64,000 nt of DNA from Mycobacterium sp. Root135. Its GTDB lineage: Bacteria > Actinomycetota > Actinomycetes > Mycobacteriales > Mycobacteriaceae. Positions within the stretch are counted from its first letter, which is position 1, and every line of letters starts with the position of its first letter. Position numbers and translations under genes: made by a program. Where the stretch lies: NCBI RefSeq assembly GCF_001426545.1, contig NZ_LMEZ01000001.1, positions 1,052,505 to 1,116,504 of the forward strand, in the 5' to 3' direction. The notes under the pieces are model-generated. The model did not search any database. It saw only the letters and a list, made by a program, of their open reading frames with translations, and was not told where the DNA came from. Below are positions 28,683 through 38,917 of the stretch, piece by piece.

Positions 28683-30065
28683 TTAGAGGTTGCGGCCACT
28701 TCCGCTGATACGCGACTCCGCCGCAGCGACGAACCGGGTGGCCGCCAGCGGGTGCGCCGCCGCATGTGCGTGGAGGTAGGCGGCGTGGACCCCGCCGGTG
28801 ACTGCGCCGTCTGTGACCGAGGCGCCCGTGCCGTCGCGGAAACCCCAGGCGGGTTCGTATTGTCCGGCGAACGTGACGGCGGTGCGGTGGAATTCGTGTC
28901 CGACCACCCGGGCGCCGGCCAGATGCACGGACGAGTCCCCTAGTGCGACCGCGTCGCGGTAGCCCAGGGTTAGTCGCTCGGTGAACCGGGCGCTGCCGGG
29001 CACCACGCCACACATCGGGTGCCCGTCGAGGTCGTCGACCAGGTAGGTCAGGCCTGCGCATTCCGCGTGGATCGGCGCACCGCGGCTCGCGAGGTCCCTG
29101 ATCTGCCGCCGGACCACCTCGTTGTCGGAGAGCTCCGCGGTGAACTGTTCGGGGAAGCCGCCGGGGATCACCAGCGCGTCGGTGTCGTGCGGCAGCGGAT
29201 CGGTCAAGGGGTCGAACGCGACGACGTCCGCGCCTGCGGCGGCGAGCAACTCGGCGTGCTCGGGGTAGCCGAAGGTGAACGCGCGCCCCGCGGCCAGCGC
29301 CACGGTGACGCGACCGGCGCAGGGTTCGGCGATCGTCGGCGTCCACGGCTCGGCGGCGACGTGGGACCGGGCAACGGCGGCCACCGCGGCGAGGTCGACG
29401 TGCTTGGCCACCAGGGTGGTCATCGCCTCGACGGCGGCGACGGCGTGCCTGCCGTGTTCGGTGGCGGTCACCAGGCCGAGATGCCGTGACGGCACGGCCA
29501 ATGCGTCGGCCCGCGGGATGGCCCCGAACACCGGAACCCCGGCCTGCTCGCAGCCCTGTCGCAGAACCGCCTCGTGCCGGGGCGAGCCGACCCGGTTGAG
29601 GATGACGCCGGCGAGGTGGACCGAGCTGTCGAACGTCGAGAACCCGTGTACCACCGCACCGATGCTGTGACTCTGCCCGCGCGCGTCGACCAGCAGGATC
29701 ACCGGCGCGCCGAGCAGACCGGCGACCTGGGCGGTCGACCCGCGGGCGAGCCCGGTGGCGTTGGGGTCGATGCGGCCGTCGAACAGCCCCATCACGCCCT
29801 CCACCACCGCGAGGTCGGCGTCGTCGCTGCCGTGGCGGAAGAGCGGGCCGATCAGGTCCTCGCCGACCAGGACGGGATCGAGGTTGCGCCCCGGCCGACC
29901 GGAGGCGAGTGCGTGGTAGCCGGGGTCGATGAAGTCGGGACCGACCTTGAACGGTGCGACGGTGCGGCCTGCCCTGCGGAACGCGCCCATCAGCCCGGTT
30001 GCCACGGTGGTCTTGCCGCTGCCCGAGGACGGTGCGGCGATGACGACGGCCGGTGTGCTCACCAC
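28683..30065 (-). CDS. cobB: Cobyrinic acid a,c-diamide synthase (hydrogenobyrinic acid a,c-diamide synthase)
   Basis: A 460-residue ATP-dependent amidotransferase. The N-terminal P-loop is APSSGSGKTTVATGL, followed by VAPFKVGPDFIDPGYH and VVEGVMGLFDG. The C-terminal glutaminase domain has the nucleophile region HAECAGLTYLVD. It amidates side chains a and c in the corrin ring. It starts at GTG 30065 or GTG 30062, overlapping the cobO end, so cobO-cobB are translationally coupled. Confidence 0.94.
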   Translation of the reverse strand: MVSTPAVVIAAPSSGSGKTTVATGLMGAFRRAGRTVAPFKVGPDFIDPGYHALASGRPGRNLDPVLVGEDLIGPLFRHGSDDADLAVVEGVMGLFDGRIDPNATGLARGSTAQVAGLLGAPVILLVDARGQSHSIGAVVHGFSTFDSSVHLAGVILNRVGSPRHEAVLRQGCEQAGVPVFGAIPRADALAVPSRHLGLVTATEHGRHAVAAVEAMTTLVAKHVDLAAVAAVARSHVAAEPWTPTIAEPCAGRVTVALAAGRAFTFGYPEHAELLAAAGADVVAFDPLTDPLPHDTDALVIPGGFPEQFTAELSDNEVVRRQIRDLASRGAPIHAECAGLTYLVDDLDGHPMCGVVPGSARFTERLTLGYRDAVALGDSSVHLAGARVVGHEFHRTAVTFAGQYEPAWGFRDGTGASVTDGAVTGGVHAAYLHAHAAAHPLAATRFVAAAESRISGSGRNL

Positions 30066-30673
30066 TCGATACCGCGCTGACCCTTGCGCCCGGCGTCCAT
30101 GGGGTGCTTGACCTTCGTCATCTCGGTCACCAGGTCGGCGGCGTCCAGCAGTCGCTGCGGGGCGTCGCGGCCGGTGATGACGACGTGTTGCCTGCCGGGC
30201 CGGTTGACGAGGACCTCGACCACTTCATCGGTGTCGACCCACCCCCACTTCAGTGGGTAGGTGAACTCGTCGAGCACGTAGAAGTCGTGGCGCTCGTCGG
30301 CCAAGCGGCGCGCAATCTCGGCCCAGCCGTCGGCCGCCGCGGTGGCGTGGTCCACCTCCGACCCGGGCTTCCTGGACCACGACCATCCCGAGCCCATCTT
30401 GTGCCACTCCACCGGGCCGCCGGCGCCGTGCTCCTCGTGCAGGCGGCCGAGTTCACGAAATGCGGACTCCTCGCCCACCTTCCACTTCGCGCTCTTGACG
30501 AACTGGAAGACGCCGATGTCGAAGCCCTGGTTCCACGCGCGCAGCGCCATCCCGAACGCCGCGGTGGACTTGCCCTTGCCGGGGCCGGTGTGGACGGCCA
30601 ACAACGGGGCGTTGCGACGAACCCTCGTCGTCAGACCGTCGGCCGGGACGGCGACTGGTTGACCCTGTGGCAT
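30059..30673 (-). CDS. cobO: Cob(I)yrinic acid a,c-diamide adenosyltransferase
   Basis: A 204-residue CobA/BtuR-type enzyme. The Walker A loop is GPGKGKSTAAFGMALRA, followed by VGVFQFVK-like and VLDEFTYPLKWGWV segments that hold the corrinoid and ATP. It transfers adenosyl to cobalt, the step after cobyrinate diamidation. It is placed between the Mg-chelatase-like gene (23 bp away) and cobB (7-bp overlap), in a conserved mycobacterial order. Confidence 0.95.
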   Translation of the reverse strand: MPQGQPVAVPADGLTTRVRRNAPLLAVHTGPGKGKSTAAFGMALRAWNQGFDIGVFQFVKSAKWKVGEESAFRELGRLHEEHGAGGPVEWHKMGSGWSWSRKPGSEVDHATAAADGWAEIARRLADERHDFYVLDEFTYPLKWGWVDTDEVVEVLVNRPGRQHVVITGRDAPQRLLDAADLVTEMTKVKHPMDAGRKGQRGIEW

Positions 30674-30695
30674 GGAACATCTCCTCCGTGACGAA

Positions 30696-32639
30696 TCAGG
30701 CGGCGCGATCGCCGGAATGCGATCGGACCAACCGGGTCAGACCGTCCGCGCGCAGCTCGGCAAGCCGAACCGTGGGCGCTTCAAGCTGGGCGGCCAGCAC
30801 TTGGGCCAAATCCAAACGGACATAGGAGGTTTCGCAGTCGACCACCACGGCCGCCGCGCCCTCCGCCAGCAGCATCGCCGCCGCGGTGCGGGCTCGTCCG
30901 AGCGGGTCGGGTCCGCCGGTCGCCCTGCCGTCGGTCAGGACCACCACCAGACTGCGGCGCGCGCGGTCGCGCGCCTTCTCCCTGACCACCACGTCCTTGG
31001 CCGCGAGCAACCCCTGGGCCAGTGGCGTCTTGCCGCCGGTGTCGAAGCGGGCCAAACGCCTGCCCGCGATGTGGACCGACGTGGTCGGCGGAAGCAACAC
31101 CTGCGCCTCGGCGCCGCGGAAGGTGATGACGGCGACCTTGTCGCGGCGCTGATAGGCGTCGCGAAGCAGCGACATGGTCGCGCCGCCGACGGCCGAAAGC
31201 CGGTCCCGCGCCGCCATCGACCCCGACGCGTCGACGAGGAAGATCACCAGGTTGCCTTCCCTGCCCTCGCGGATCGAACGGCGCAGATCGGCGGGGCCAA
31301 GCCGTGGCCGGCCCGGTCGGGTTTGACGTTCGGCGGCGGCCAGCAGGGTGCCGAAGACGTGCAGCCCGTGACCGGCCTGTGGATCGTCGGTCGCGGCGAT
31401 CGGTGTGCCGGTGCGGTTGCGGGCGCGGGATCGACGGCCGGGAGCACCCTCGCCGACTCCGGGCACCACCAGTGCCTTCGCCCGGAACGTGGCCGCGGGC
31501 GCGTCGTTGGGTCGGGGCGTGGAGGACGGCGAATTGCGCTGCTTCGCAGAGCCACTCGACGCCTCGGCTTCGGAGGACTCCGGCGCCTCTCCCCCGCCGC
31601 CACCCGGCGGGTCGGGCTCGGGCTCGGGCTCGTGGTCCGCTCCGGACTGGGGGTCCGGCGCGGGCTCGTCGGCGGCCTCGCCGGCCTGGCTCATCGCCTC
31701 GTCGAGCCGGTCTTGATCCAGCCCCGGGTCGTCGAACGGGTCGCGGCGGCGGCGGTGCGGCAGCGCGAGTTCGGCGGCGACGCGGACGTCCTGCTCCTCG
31801 ACGCGCGACACGATTTCCCCCGTCGCTTCGCTCGCCCAGGCCCCACGCCACGCGGCATGCGCCACCGCAGTCCGCGCCACCACCAGGTCAGCGCGCATCC
31901 CGTCCACGTCGAACGACGCGCACAGCGCTGCGATGCGACGTAACTCGTTGTCCGGCAACACGATCGAGGACACCATCGCCCGGGCAAGGGCGATGCGACG
32001 GGCCAGGTCGACGTCGCCGTCAGCGTATCGGGCGGCGAAACCGTCGGGATCGGCTTCGAAGTCCATGCGACGACGGATCACCTCGACCCTGGTGTCCACG
32101 TCGCGGGACGCGCGGACGTCGACGGTCAGGCCAAATCGGTCCAGCAGCTGAGGCCGCAGCTCACCCTCTTCTGGGTTCATGGTGCCGACGAGCATGAACT
32201 TCGCCTCGTGGCTGTGCGAGACGCCGTCACGCTCGACGTGCACCCGGCCCATCGCCGCGGCGTCGAGCAGCACGTCGACCAGATGGTCGTGCAACAGGTT
32301 GACCTCGTCGACGTACAGCACGCCGCCGTGCGCCCGCGCCAGCAGGCCGGGCGAGAACGCGTGCTCGCCGTCGCGGAGCACGCGCTGAAGGTCCAGCGAT
32401 CCGACGACCCTGTCCTCCGTGGCGCCGATCGGCAGCTCGACGAGACGAGCTCCCTCGTCGACGTCGGCGAGCACGGATGCCAACGCCCGCACCGCAGTCG
32501 ACTTGGCCGTCCCCTTCTCCCCGCGGATCAGCACGCCGCCGATCTCGGGCCGCACCGCGCACAGAATGAGCGCCAGCCTTAGCTGGTCCTGGCCGACGAG
32601 TGCGGAGAAGGGATATGGCGTCGGAAGTGAAGTCGTCAT
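30696..32639 (-). CDS. Fused ChlI/ChlD-type AAA+ and VWA chelatase subunit
   Basis: A 647-residue protein that joins both small subunits of a Mg/Co chelatase. The AAA+ half has the Walker [11 protein letters not shown] (about 40-50), [10 protein letters not shown] and [17 protein letters not shown] Pro/acid-rich linker follows. The VWA half has the MIDAS motif [12 protein letters not shown] (about residue 470). In mycobacteria (Rv2850c) it is thought to act with CobN in cobalt insertion; cobN itself is not in the window. The context of cobalamin genes supports cobaltochelatase rather than chlorophyll synthesis. Confidence 0.9.
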   Translation of the reverse strand: MTTSLPTPYPFSALVGQDQLRLALILCAVRPEIGGVLIRGEKGTAKSTAVRALASVLADVDEGARLVELPIGATEDRVVGSLDLQRVLRDGEHAFSPGLLARAHGGVLYVDEVNLLHDHLVDVLLDAAAMGRVHVERDGVSHSHEAKFMLVGTMNPEEGELRPQLLDRFGLTVDVRASRDVDTRVEVIRRRMDFEADPDGFAARYADGDVDLARRIALARAMVSSIVLPDNELRRIAALCASFDVDGMRADLVVARTAVAHAAWRGAWASEATGEIVSRVEEQDVRVAAELALPHRRRRDPFDDPGLDQDRLDEAMSQAGEAADEPAPDPQSGADHEPEPEPDPPGGGGGEAPESSEAEASSGSAKQRNSPSSTPRPNDAPAATFRAKALVVPGVGEGAPGRRSRARNRTGTPIAATDDPQAGHGLHVFGTLLAAAERQTRPGRPRLGPADLRRSIREGREGNLVIFLVDASGSMAARDRLSAVGGATMSLLRDAYQRRDKVAVITFRGAEAQVLLPPTTSVHIAGRRLARFDTGGKTPLAQGLLAAKDVVVREKARDRARRSLVVVLTDGRATGGPDPLGRARTAAAMLLAEGAAAVVVDCETSYVRLDLAQVLAAQLEAPTVRLAELRADGLTRLVRSHSGDRAA

Positions 32640-32645
32640 CGCCTC

Positions 32646-33113
32646 TCAGCTTGCCCCATGAAGACCGCTGCGCCGCAACATGGGGAGGTGCGGAATCCCG
32701 TCGTCGAGGTACTCGTCGCCGTCGGGGACGAAGCCGTGCTTGGCGTACATGTCCACGAGGTAGGTCTGGGCGTCGATGCGGCAGGGGTCGTCGCCGACCT
32801 CGGCGAGTGCGGCCTGCATGAGCCGGCTGGTGTGGCCGTGGCCTCGATCGCTTCGCCTGGTACACACCCGACCGATCCGAAAGACCTTCTCCCCGCCGGG
32901 ATGTTCCTCCATCAACCGCAGGGTGGAGACCACCTTGCCGTCGGCACCCTCGAGCCAGAAGTGTCGCGTCTCGGCAAGCAGGTCGCGTCCGTCCAGCTCG
33001 GGATACGGCGTGGCCTGCTCGACGACGAACACCTCGACCCGAAGCTTCAGCAGTTCGTAGAGCGTCGCGGCGTCCAGGTCCTTCGCCCAGCTACGGCGCG
33101 GCGAGATGGTCAC
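32646..33113 (-). CDS. ElaA-type GNAT acetyltransferase
   Basis: A 155-residue GNAT. It has the ElaA-like opening LYELLKLRVEVFVVEQATPYPELDG (in parts), the acetyl-CoA loop RIGRVCTRRSDRGHGHTSRLM (normally RxxGxG/A) and the closing YAKHGFVPDGDEYLDDGIPH. Acceptor unknown. GTG 33113 gives the family N-terminus; the frame continues upstream through mqo sequence only as alternate-frame reading. It lies six bases from the Mg-chelatase gene downstream. Confidence 0.85.
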   Translation of the reverse strand: MTISPRRSWAKDLDAATLYELLKLRVEVFVVEQATPYPELDGRDLLAETRHFWLEGADGKVVSTLRLMEEHPGGEKVFRIGRVCTRRSDRGHGHTSRLMQAALAEVGDDPCRIDAQTYLVDMYAKHGFVPDGDEYLDDGIPHLPMLRRSGLHGAS

Positions 33114-33123
33114 GGCGCCACCG

Positions 33124-34629
33124 TCATACGGGAACCGCGGGCACGTCCGTGGCCTTGTGGTCGAGCTTGAGCACCTTGGTGCCCCAGTCCCAGACTTCGC
33201 CAAAGAGCTTGGGCTCGCCGGACAACTGGGTGCCGAACGACGGCACCATTTCCTTGATCTTGGGCTGCCACGACGGGAACCGGTCGGGGAAGCAGCGTTC
33301 CAGGACGTCGAACATCGCCGGAACGGCCGTCGACGCGCCAGGCGACGCACCGAGCAGCCCGGCGATGCTGCCGTCGGCCGCCGAGAGCACCGTGGTACCG
33401 AACTCCAGCACGCCACCGGCGCCCTTCTTCCGGATCACCTGGACGCGCTGTCCCGCGATGTCGAGCTCCCAATCGGAATCGATTGCACCGGGCGCGAATT
33501 CACGAAGCGCGTCGACGCGGTCGGCTTCGCTGAGCGCCAGCTGACCCACCAGGTACTTGACCAGGCTCATCTCGGTGAGGCCGACGCCGAGCATCGAGCC
33601 GAGGTTGTTGGGCTTGACCGAGAAGGGCAGATCGGTGACCTTGCCCTGCTTGAGGAACTTGGGCGACCACCCGGCGAACGGGCCGAACAACAGGTACGAC
33701 CGGCCGTTGATGATGCGGGTGTCCAAGTGCGGCACGGACATCGGCGGAGCGCCCAGCGGCGGGGCTCCGTAGACCTTGGCCTGGTGCTGGGCGGCTAACT
33801 CGTGGTTCCCGGTACGCAGCCACTGGCCGCCGACCGGGAAGCCGCCGAAGCCCTTGGCCTCCTCGATACCCGACTTCTGCAGCAGCGGGAGGGCGCCGCC
33901 ACCGGCGCCGACGAACACGAACTTGGCGTTGATCTTGCGCTTTTGGTGGGTGCGCCGGTTGGTGACCTTGAGCGTCCAGCTGCCGTCGGATTCCTTGGCG
34001 AGGTCACGCACCTCGTGGCCGAACAGGGTAGTCATGCCGCCTTCGACGGCGTAGCCGATGAGCTGCCGCGTCAGGGAACCGAAGTTGACGTCGGTGCCGT
34101 CCTGGGTCCAGTTCAGCGCGACGGGCTCGGAGAAGTCCCGCTTGGCGGCCATCAGGGGCAGGCGACGCGCGAACTCGTCGCGGGAGTCGATGTACTCCAT
34201 CGTCGCGAACAGCGGGTTGGCCACCAGCGTCTCGCGGCGGCGCTTGAGGTACTCGAGATGCTTGGCGCCGTGCACGAAGCTGACGTGCGGGATGGGGTTG
34301 AGGAAGCTGCGGACGTCCGGGATGACGCCGTTCTCCACCGCGTGGGCCCAGAACTGGCGCGACACCTGGAATTGCTCGTTGACGGTGACGGCCTTGGCGA
34401 TCTCGACCGTGCCGTCGGCGCGCTGCGGGGTGTAGTTCAACTCACACAACGCGGAGTGCCCCGTACCGGCGTTGTTCCACGGATCGCTGCTCTCGGCGGC
34501 GGCACCGTCGAGCCGCTCCACGAGCGTGATGGACCACTCGGGCTCCATGAGCTTGAGCAGAGTGGCGAGCGTGGCACTCATGATGCCCGCCCCCACCAGC
34601 ACGACGTCGGTCTTGGCTACCTCAGACAC
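33124..34629 (-). CDS. mqo: Malate:quinone oxidoreductase
   Basis: A 501-residue FAD-dependent membrane-associated enzyme. The N-terminal dinucleotide motif is [17 protein letters not shown], followed by [29 protein letters not shown] (in parts), the MQO-specific signature. It oxidises malate to oxaloacetate and reduces menaquinone, replacing or supplementing malate dehydrogenase in the TCA cycle. M. tuberculosis keeps it at the same position (Rv2852c). Confidence 0.95.
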   Translation of the reverse strand: MSEVAKTDVVLVGAGIMSATLATLLKLMEPEWSITLVERLDGAAAESSDPWNNAGTGHSALCELNYTPQRADGTVEIAKAVTVNEQFQVSRQFWAHAVENGVIPDVRSFLNPIPHVSFVHGAKHLEYLKRRRETLVANPLFATMEYIDSRDEFARRLPLMAAKRDFSEPVALNWTQDGTDVNFGSLTRQLIGYAVEGGMTTLFGHEVRDLAKESDGSWTLKVTNRRTHQKRKINAKFVFVGAGGGALPLLQKSGIEEAKGFGGFPVGGQWLRTGNHELAAQHQAKVYGAPPLGAPPMSVPHLDTRIINGRSYLLFGPFAGWSPKFLKQGKVTDLPFSVKPNNLGSMLGVGLTEMSLVKYLVGQLALSEADRVDALREFAPGAIDSDWELDIAGQRVQVIRKKGAGGVLEFGTTVLSAADGSIAGLLGASPGASTAVPAMFDVLERCFPDRFPSWQPKIKEMVPSFGTQLSGEPKLFGEVWDWGTKVLKLDHKATDVPAVPV

Positions 34630-34776
34630 GTGATCCTGGACCCTTCGTGGTCGCGAACTCCGCTCGTCACGGCTTTCAATTTCTTCAGGTTATCCCCTGC
34701 ACGTCGGGCGCATTCCGTCGGCCGACACCCCTGCCGCCCCGCCGTGGCAGGTCGACCGCCGCCTAGAGTTGACGTC

Positions 34777-35823
34777 GTGACACCGAGGGAACCCGGCGAG
34801 GAGCCCGTGTGGGAGCCCGACGTACTTCCCGGGTACTGGCAGCAAACCCTGTCGCTCGGCCCCGATCCGGACGGCGAGGGTCAGTTGTTCGCGACCCTGG
34901 TCCGGCGCGGCGAGGCCGGCGGCGGCCCGCATGCGGTGTTGGCTCTGCACGGGTACACCGACTACTTCTTCAACACCGAACTGGCCGACCACTTCGGAGA
35001 TCGCGGTTTCCGGTTCTACGCGTTGGATCTGCACAAGTGCGGCCGTTCGCGCCGGGAGGGGCAGACGCCGCACTTCACCACCGACCTGGCCCGCTACGAC
35101 GGTGAACTGGATCGCGCGCTGGAGCTGATCGCTCGCGACACCGTCGACTCCCCCGCCGAACCGCCTCGGGTCTGCGTCTACGGGCACTCGGCCGGCGGGC
35201 TGATCGCCACCCTGTGGCTGGACCGGCTCCGGCAGCGCGGGCAGGCGGCGCACATCGGCGGGCTGGTGCTCAACAGCCCGTTCTTCGACCTGCACGGGCC
35301 GGCGATCCTGCGCACCGCTCCGACGTCGGCGGCGCTGATCGCGCTGGCCCGGCTCCGCAAGCGGCAGGTGATCCGCAAGCCGACCCCCGGCGGCTACGGC
35401 ACCACGCTGCATCGCGACTACGCAGGCGAATTCGACTACGACCTCGACCTGAAGCCGCTCGGCGGGTTCCCCGTCACGTTCGGCTGGATCAACGCGATCC
35501 GGCGTGGTCAGGCCAAGCTGCACCGCGGCCTCGACGTCGGAGTGCCCAATCTGCTGCTGCGGTCGGACCATTCCGTCGCCGAAGCCCCCCATCCGGAGGC
35601 GATCCAGCGCGGGGATGCCGTCCTCGACGTTGCACAGATCGCGCGCTGGGCGGGCTGTGTCGGGAACCGTCAGACCGTCGCGCCGATCACCGACGCCAAA
35701 CACGACGTCTTCCTGTCGCTGGCCGAGCCGCGCGCGGCCGCGTACCAAGAGCTGGCGCGTTGGCTCGACGACTACCTGGGCTCCGATTCTCGGAGCACGA
35801 CAACGAATCTCGGACGGGACTAG
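34777..35823 (+). CDS. Alpha/beta hydrolase (monoacylglycerol lipase/lysophospholipase-like, Rv2854 homologue)
   Basis: A 348-residue serine hydrolase. The oxyanion region is ALHGYTDYFFN, the nucleophile elbow GHSAGG (VYGHSAGGLIATLW) and the catalytic His lies in DAKHDVFLS. LYALDLHKCGRS resembles the Rv2854 family. Likely acts on acyl glycerols or lysophospholipids. GTG 34777 was chosen because it gives the expected N-terminus after a 147-bp gap from mqo; the longer in-frame reading runs through mqo antisense and is not real. It ends five bases before mtr. Confidence 0.85.
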   Translation: MTPREPGEEPVWEPDVLPGYWQQTLSLGPDPDGEGQLFATLVRRGEAGGGPHAVLALHGYTDYFFNTELADHFGDRGFRFYALDLHKCGRSRREGQTPHFTTDLARYDGELDRALELIARDTVDSPAEPPRVCVYGHSAGGLIATLWLDRLRQRGQAAHIGGLVLNSPFFDLHGPAILRTAPTSAALIALARLRKRQVIRKPTPGGYGTTLHRDYAGEFDYDLDLKPLGGFPVTFGWINAIRRGQAKLHRGLDVGVPNLLLRSDHSVAEAPHPEAIQRGDAVLDVAQIARWAGCVGNRQTVAPITDAKHDVFLSLAEPRAAAYQELARWLDDYLGSDSRSTTTNLGRD

Positions 35824-35827
35824 GCAC

Positions 35828-37231
35828 GTGGAACACTTCGATCTGGCAATCATCGGCACGGGTTCTGGCAACAGCATCCCCGACCCCGGCGTCGACCCCA
35901 GCTACGGCGACATGCGGGTGGCGATCTGCGAGCAGGGCACCTTCGGTGGCACTTGCCTCAACGTCGGGTGCATTCCCACCAAGATGTTCGTCTACGCCGC
36001 CGAGGTCGCCGAGACCATCCGGCACAGTGCCCGATACGGCATCGACTCGACGATCGACAAGGTCCGGTGGTCCGACATCGTCGACCGCGTCTTCGATCGC
36101 CGCATCGACCCGATCGCGGCGGGCGGGGAACGATACAAGCGCGGCCTGCCCAACGTGCGGGTGTACGCCAGCCACACCAGGTTCGGGCCCACGCAGGCCG
36201 ACGGCCGGTACACGTTGCGCACCGACGACGGCGACGAGTTCACCGCCGACAAGGTGGTCATCGCCGCGGGCTCGCGGGTGCACGTTCCGCCTGCCATCGC
36301 CGAGTGCGGCGTCAAGTACCACACCAGTGACGACGTGATGCGGATTGCCGAGCTTCCCGAGCACTTGGTGATCGTGGGCGGCGGTTTCGTGGCTGCGGAG
36401 TTCGCGCACGTCTTCTCCGCCTTGGGCGTGCGCGTCACGATCGTGGTCCGCGGTGACGGTCTGTTGACCCACTGCGACGAGTCGATCTGCCATCCGTTCA
36501 CCGACCTCGCCACGGCGAAGTGGGATCTGCGCACCCACGAGAACGTGGTCGGCGTGCAGCAGCGCGTTGGCGGCTGCGTACTCGAGCTCGACGACGGCAA
36601 GACCATCGAGGCCGACATGCTGTTGGTCGCCACAGGGCGGGTGCCGAACGGAGATCAGCTCGACGCGGAGCTGGCAGGCGTCGAGGTCGACGACTCGGGC
36701 ATGGTGGTCGTCGACCAGTACCAAAGGACTTCCGCGCGTGGCGTCTTCGCGCTCGGCGACGTCTCGTCGGCGTATCAGCTCAAGCACGTCGCCAACCACG
36801 AGATGCGGGTCGTGCGGCACAATCTGCTGCTCGACTGGGACGACACCGAGTCGATGCGCGCCTCCGATCACCGCTTCGTGCCGTCGGCGGTGTTCACCGA
36901 TCCCCAGATCGCGATGGTGGGCATGACCGAGGACGAAGCCAGGGCCGAGGGCTACGACGTGGTGACCAAGGTGCAGAAGTTTGGCGACACTGCCTACGGC
37001 TGGGCGATGGAGGACGAGCACGGGATCGTCAAGCTGGTCGGCGACCGGGCGACCGGCAAGATCCTCGGCGCCCACGTCATGGGGCACCAGGCGTCGTCGA
37101 TCATCCAGCCGGTGATTCAGGCGATGACCTTTGGGCAGACCGCCAAAGAGGTTGCCGAGAACCAGTATTGGATCCATCCGGCGCTGCCGGAGGTCATCGA
37201 GAACGCTCTCCTCGGGCTGGTGCAGGGCTAG
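35828..37231 (+). CDS. mtr: Mycothione reductase
   Basis: A 467-residue flavoprotein disulfide reductase. FAD motif IIGTGSGNSIPD, redox pair GTCLNVGCIPTK (Cys43/Cys48), NADPH motif VIVGGGFVAAEFAHVF, and the C-terminal HPALPEVIENAL with the acid-base His. It keeps mycothiol reduced, the major actinobacterial thiol. Relative to the M. tuberculosis protein remembered by me, the residues after GNSI (PDPGVDPSYGDM) are four or so longer. Start GTG 35828 lies just after the preceding stop; start taken from homology. Confidence 0.94.
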   Translation: MEHFDLAIIGTGSGNSIPDPGVDPSYGDMRVAICEQGTFGGTCLNVGCIPTKMFVYAAEVAETIRHSARYGIDSTIDKVRWSDIVDRVFDRRIDPIAAGGERYKRGLPNVRVYASHTRFGPTQADGRYTLRTDDGDEFTADKVVIAAGSRVHVPPAIAECGVKYHTSDDVMRIAELPEHLVIVGGGFVAAEFAHVFSALGVRVTIVVRGDGLLTHCDESICHPFTDLATAKWDLRTHENVVGVQQRVGGCVLELDDGKTIEADMLLVATGRVPNGDQLDAELAGVEVDDSGMVVVDQYQRTSARGVFALGDVSSAYQLKHVANHEMRVVRHNLLLDWDDTESMRASDHRFVPSAVFTDPQIAMVGMTEDEARAEGYDVVTKVQKFGDTAYGWAMEDEHGIVKLVGDRATGKILGAHVMGHQASSIIQPVIQAMTFGQTAKEVAENQYWIHPALPEVIENALLGLVQG

Positions 37232-37243
37232 ACCGTTGGCGCG

Positions 37244-37321
37244 GGTCGGGCCGTGACGCCAACTCCCGCTCGGTGTTGAGTCGGTTCAGATGCTTCCACA
37301 ACGCCAACTCACGGCCCGACC
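37244..37321. terminator. Long hairpin after mtr with an internal direct repeat
   Basis: GGTCGGGCCGTGA (37244-37256) is perfectly complementary to TCACGGCCCGACC (37309-37321), giving a 13-bp stem with a 52-nt loop and then TCGCATTTTC. ACGCCAACTC occurs twice, at 37256-37265 and 37301-37310, each next to a stem arm. This could terminate mtr transcription or be a short intergenic palindromic repeat element. Confidence 0.5.
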
Positions 37322-37342
37322 TCGCATTTTCAGGCTATCACG

Positions 37343-37365
37343 TGAACACATGAACAGTTGGACAG
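37343..37365 (+). promoter_or_regulatory. Candidate ArsR-type operator upstream of the superoxide dismutase gene
   Basis: TGAACA-CA-TGAACAG-TTG-GACAG, on the plus strand about 65 bp before the sodA start. It shares 18 of 23 bases with the motif at 40045-40067 upstream of nicT, and both are oriented towards their target gene. TGAACA is the half-site seen in SmtB/ArsR operators. A common regulator is inferred. Confidence 0.5.
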
Positions 37366-37427
37366 ATGAGGCTTTTCGCCCCTAGGCTTCGTGGTGCACG
37401 GAACACGCATTGCGAGAAGGGAATTGC

Positions 37428-38048
37428 ATGGCCGAGTACGCCCTACCCGATCTTGGTTACGACTACGGAGCGCTCGAACCTCACATCTCCGGCGAGATCA
37501 ACGAGATTCACCACGGTAAGCACCACGCAACCTACGTCAAGGGTGTCAACGACGCCGTCGCCAAGCTCGAAGAGGCGCGCGCCAACGACGACCACGCCGC
37601 AATCTTCGGAAACGAGAAGAACCTGGCGTTCCACCTCGGCGGCCACGTCAACCACTCCATCTGGTGGAAGAACCTGTCCCCCAACGGCGGTGACAAGCCC
37701 ACCGGCGAACTGGCCGCCGCGATCGACGACCAGTTCGGCTCCTTCGACAAGTTCCGGGCCCAGTTCACCGCAGCCGCCAACGGGTTGCAGGGTTCGGGCT
37801 GGGCGGTGCTCGGCTTCGACACCCTTGGCCAGCGACTGCTCACCTTCCAGCTCTACGACCAGCAAGCCAACGTGCCGCTGGGCATCATCCCCCTGCTGCA
37901 GGTCGACATGTGGGAGCACGCCTACTACCTGCAGTACAAGAACGTGAAGGCCGACTACGTCAAGGCCTTCTGGAACGTCGTCAACTGGGCCGACGTCCAG
38001 GACCGGTTCGCAGGAGCCACCACCAAGGCTCGGGGCCTGATCTTCTAG
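37428..38048 (+). CDS. sodA: Superoxide dismutase, Mn-type by active-site residue
   Basis: A 206-residue Fe/Mn-family dismutase. Metal ligands are His28, His76, Asp160 and His164 ([13 protein letters not shown]). Gln145 (LYDQQAN) occupies the place of His145 in the iron-dependent M. tuberculosis enzyme; glutamine here is associated with Mn use in mycobacterial SODs, so Mn is favoured. ATG 37428 has GAAGGGA six bases upstream; an earlier in-frame start at 37410 adds only six non-family residues. The position next to mtr is unusual, since in M. tuberculosis sodA lies elsewhere. Confidence 0.9.
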   Translation: MAEYALPDLGYDYGALEPHISGEINEIHHGKHHATYVKGVNDAVAKLEEARANDDHAAIFGNEKNLAFHLGGHVNHSIWWKNLSPNGGDKPTGELAAAIDDQFGSFDKFRAQFTAAANGLQGSGWAVLGFDTLGQRLLTFQLYDQQANVPLGIIPLLQVDMWEHAYYLQYKNVKADYVKAFWNVVNWADVQDRFAGATTKARGLIF

Positions 38049-38122
38049 CGCACGGCAGTTGCGCTGCCGCCCGGCCGCCGTCGTGTGAAGGTGGTTCCCA
38101 TGAACGGCGTCGAGGCGGCAGC

Positions 38123-38917
38123 GTGCTGATTGCGCAACTGTCGGATCCCCATGTCCGGCCCAAGGGCGAGCTCTATCACGGGGTGGTGGACTCCAACGCC
38201 GGCCTCGCGGCGGCGGTCGAACACGTGCTGACCCTGGACCGCCGCCCGGATCTGGTGCTGATCACCGGAGATCTGGTCGACCACGGCGAGCCGGCCGAGT
38301 ACGAGAACGTCCGGGAAGTCCTTCTGGCGCTTCCCATTCCGTTCCTCGTCATCCCCGGCAACCACGATGATCGCGAGAACTTCCGGGCGGCGTTCGCCGA
38401 CCACGACTACCTACCTCGTCGTGGACCGCTGCACTACTGCGTCGACGACCATCCGGTGCGCATCATCGGTTTGGATTCCACGGTGCCGGGCCTTCATCAC
38501 GGACACCTCGACGACGCCGGCCTGGAGTGGTTGGGCGCGACGCTCGCGCAGGACACCGAGAAGCCGACGCTGATCATGCTTCACCACCACCCGTTCGTCA
38601 GCGGCATCCCGTACCTGGACGAGTACCGGTACTTCGAGGGCGCCGAGCTTCGTGCCGTCGTCGAACGCGCACCGAACGTCGAGATCGTGGTGTGCGGACA
38701 CGTCCACCGGTCCATGGTCAGACGCTGGGCGCGAACGGTGATCGTCACGTGCCCGAGCACCACGACGCAGATCGACCTTCAACTCGCGGCGTCGGCGCAA
38801 CCCTCCAGCCACGACGGACCACGTGGGTACCTGCTGCACCTCTGGGACGAGCAGGACGGGATGACGAGCCACGCCAGGCAGCTCGGGGACTTCGCGGGCC
38901 CCTATCCGTTCGCCTGA
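38123..38917 (+). CDS. CpdA-like cyclic-nucleotide phosphoesterase
   Basis: A 264-residue metallophosphoesterase. Motifs in order: D-x-H (QLSDPHVR), GD (ITGDLVDHG), GNHDD (VIPGNHDD), H (MLHHHPF) and GHVH (VVCGHVHRS). The spacing matches 3',5'-cAMP phosphodiesterases of the CpdA/GpdQ class. Start GTG 38123 is preceded by GAGG; longer in-frame starts read sodA sequence. It converges with nicT and overlaps it by 16 bp, so the two are probably not functionally linked. Confidence 0.83.
   Translation: MLIAQLSDPHVRPKGELYHGVVDSNAGLAAAVEHVLTLDRRPDLVLITGDLVDHGEPAEYENVREVLLALPIPFLVIPGNHDDRENFRAAFADHDYLPRRGPLHYCVDDHPVRIIGLDSTVPGLHHGHLDDAGLEWLGATLAQDTEKPTLIMLHHHPFVSGIPYLDEYRYFEGAELRAVVERAPNVEIVVCGHVHRSMVRRWARTVIVTCPSTTTQIDLQLAASAQPSSHDGPRGYLLHLWDEQDGMTSHARQLGDFAGPYPFA

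Noticed and set aside
27406..32640. Cobalamin riboswitch near the cobalamin genes.
   Set aside because: The gaps between these genes are too short (under 40 bp) to hold one.
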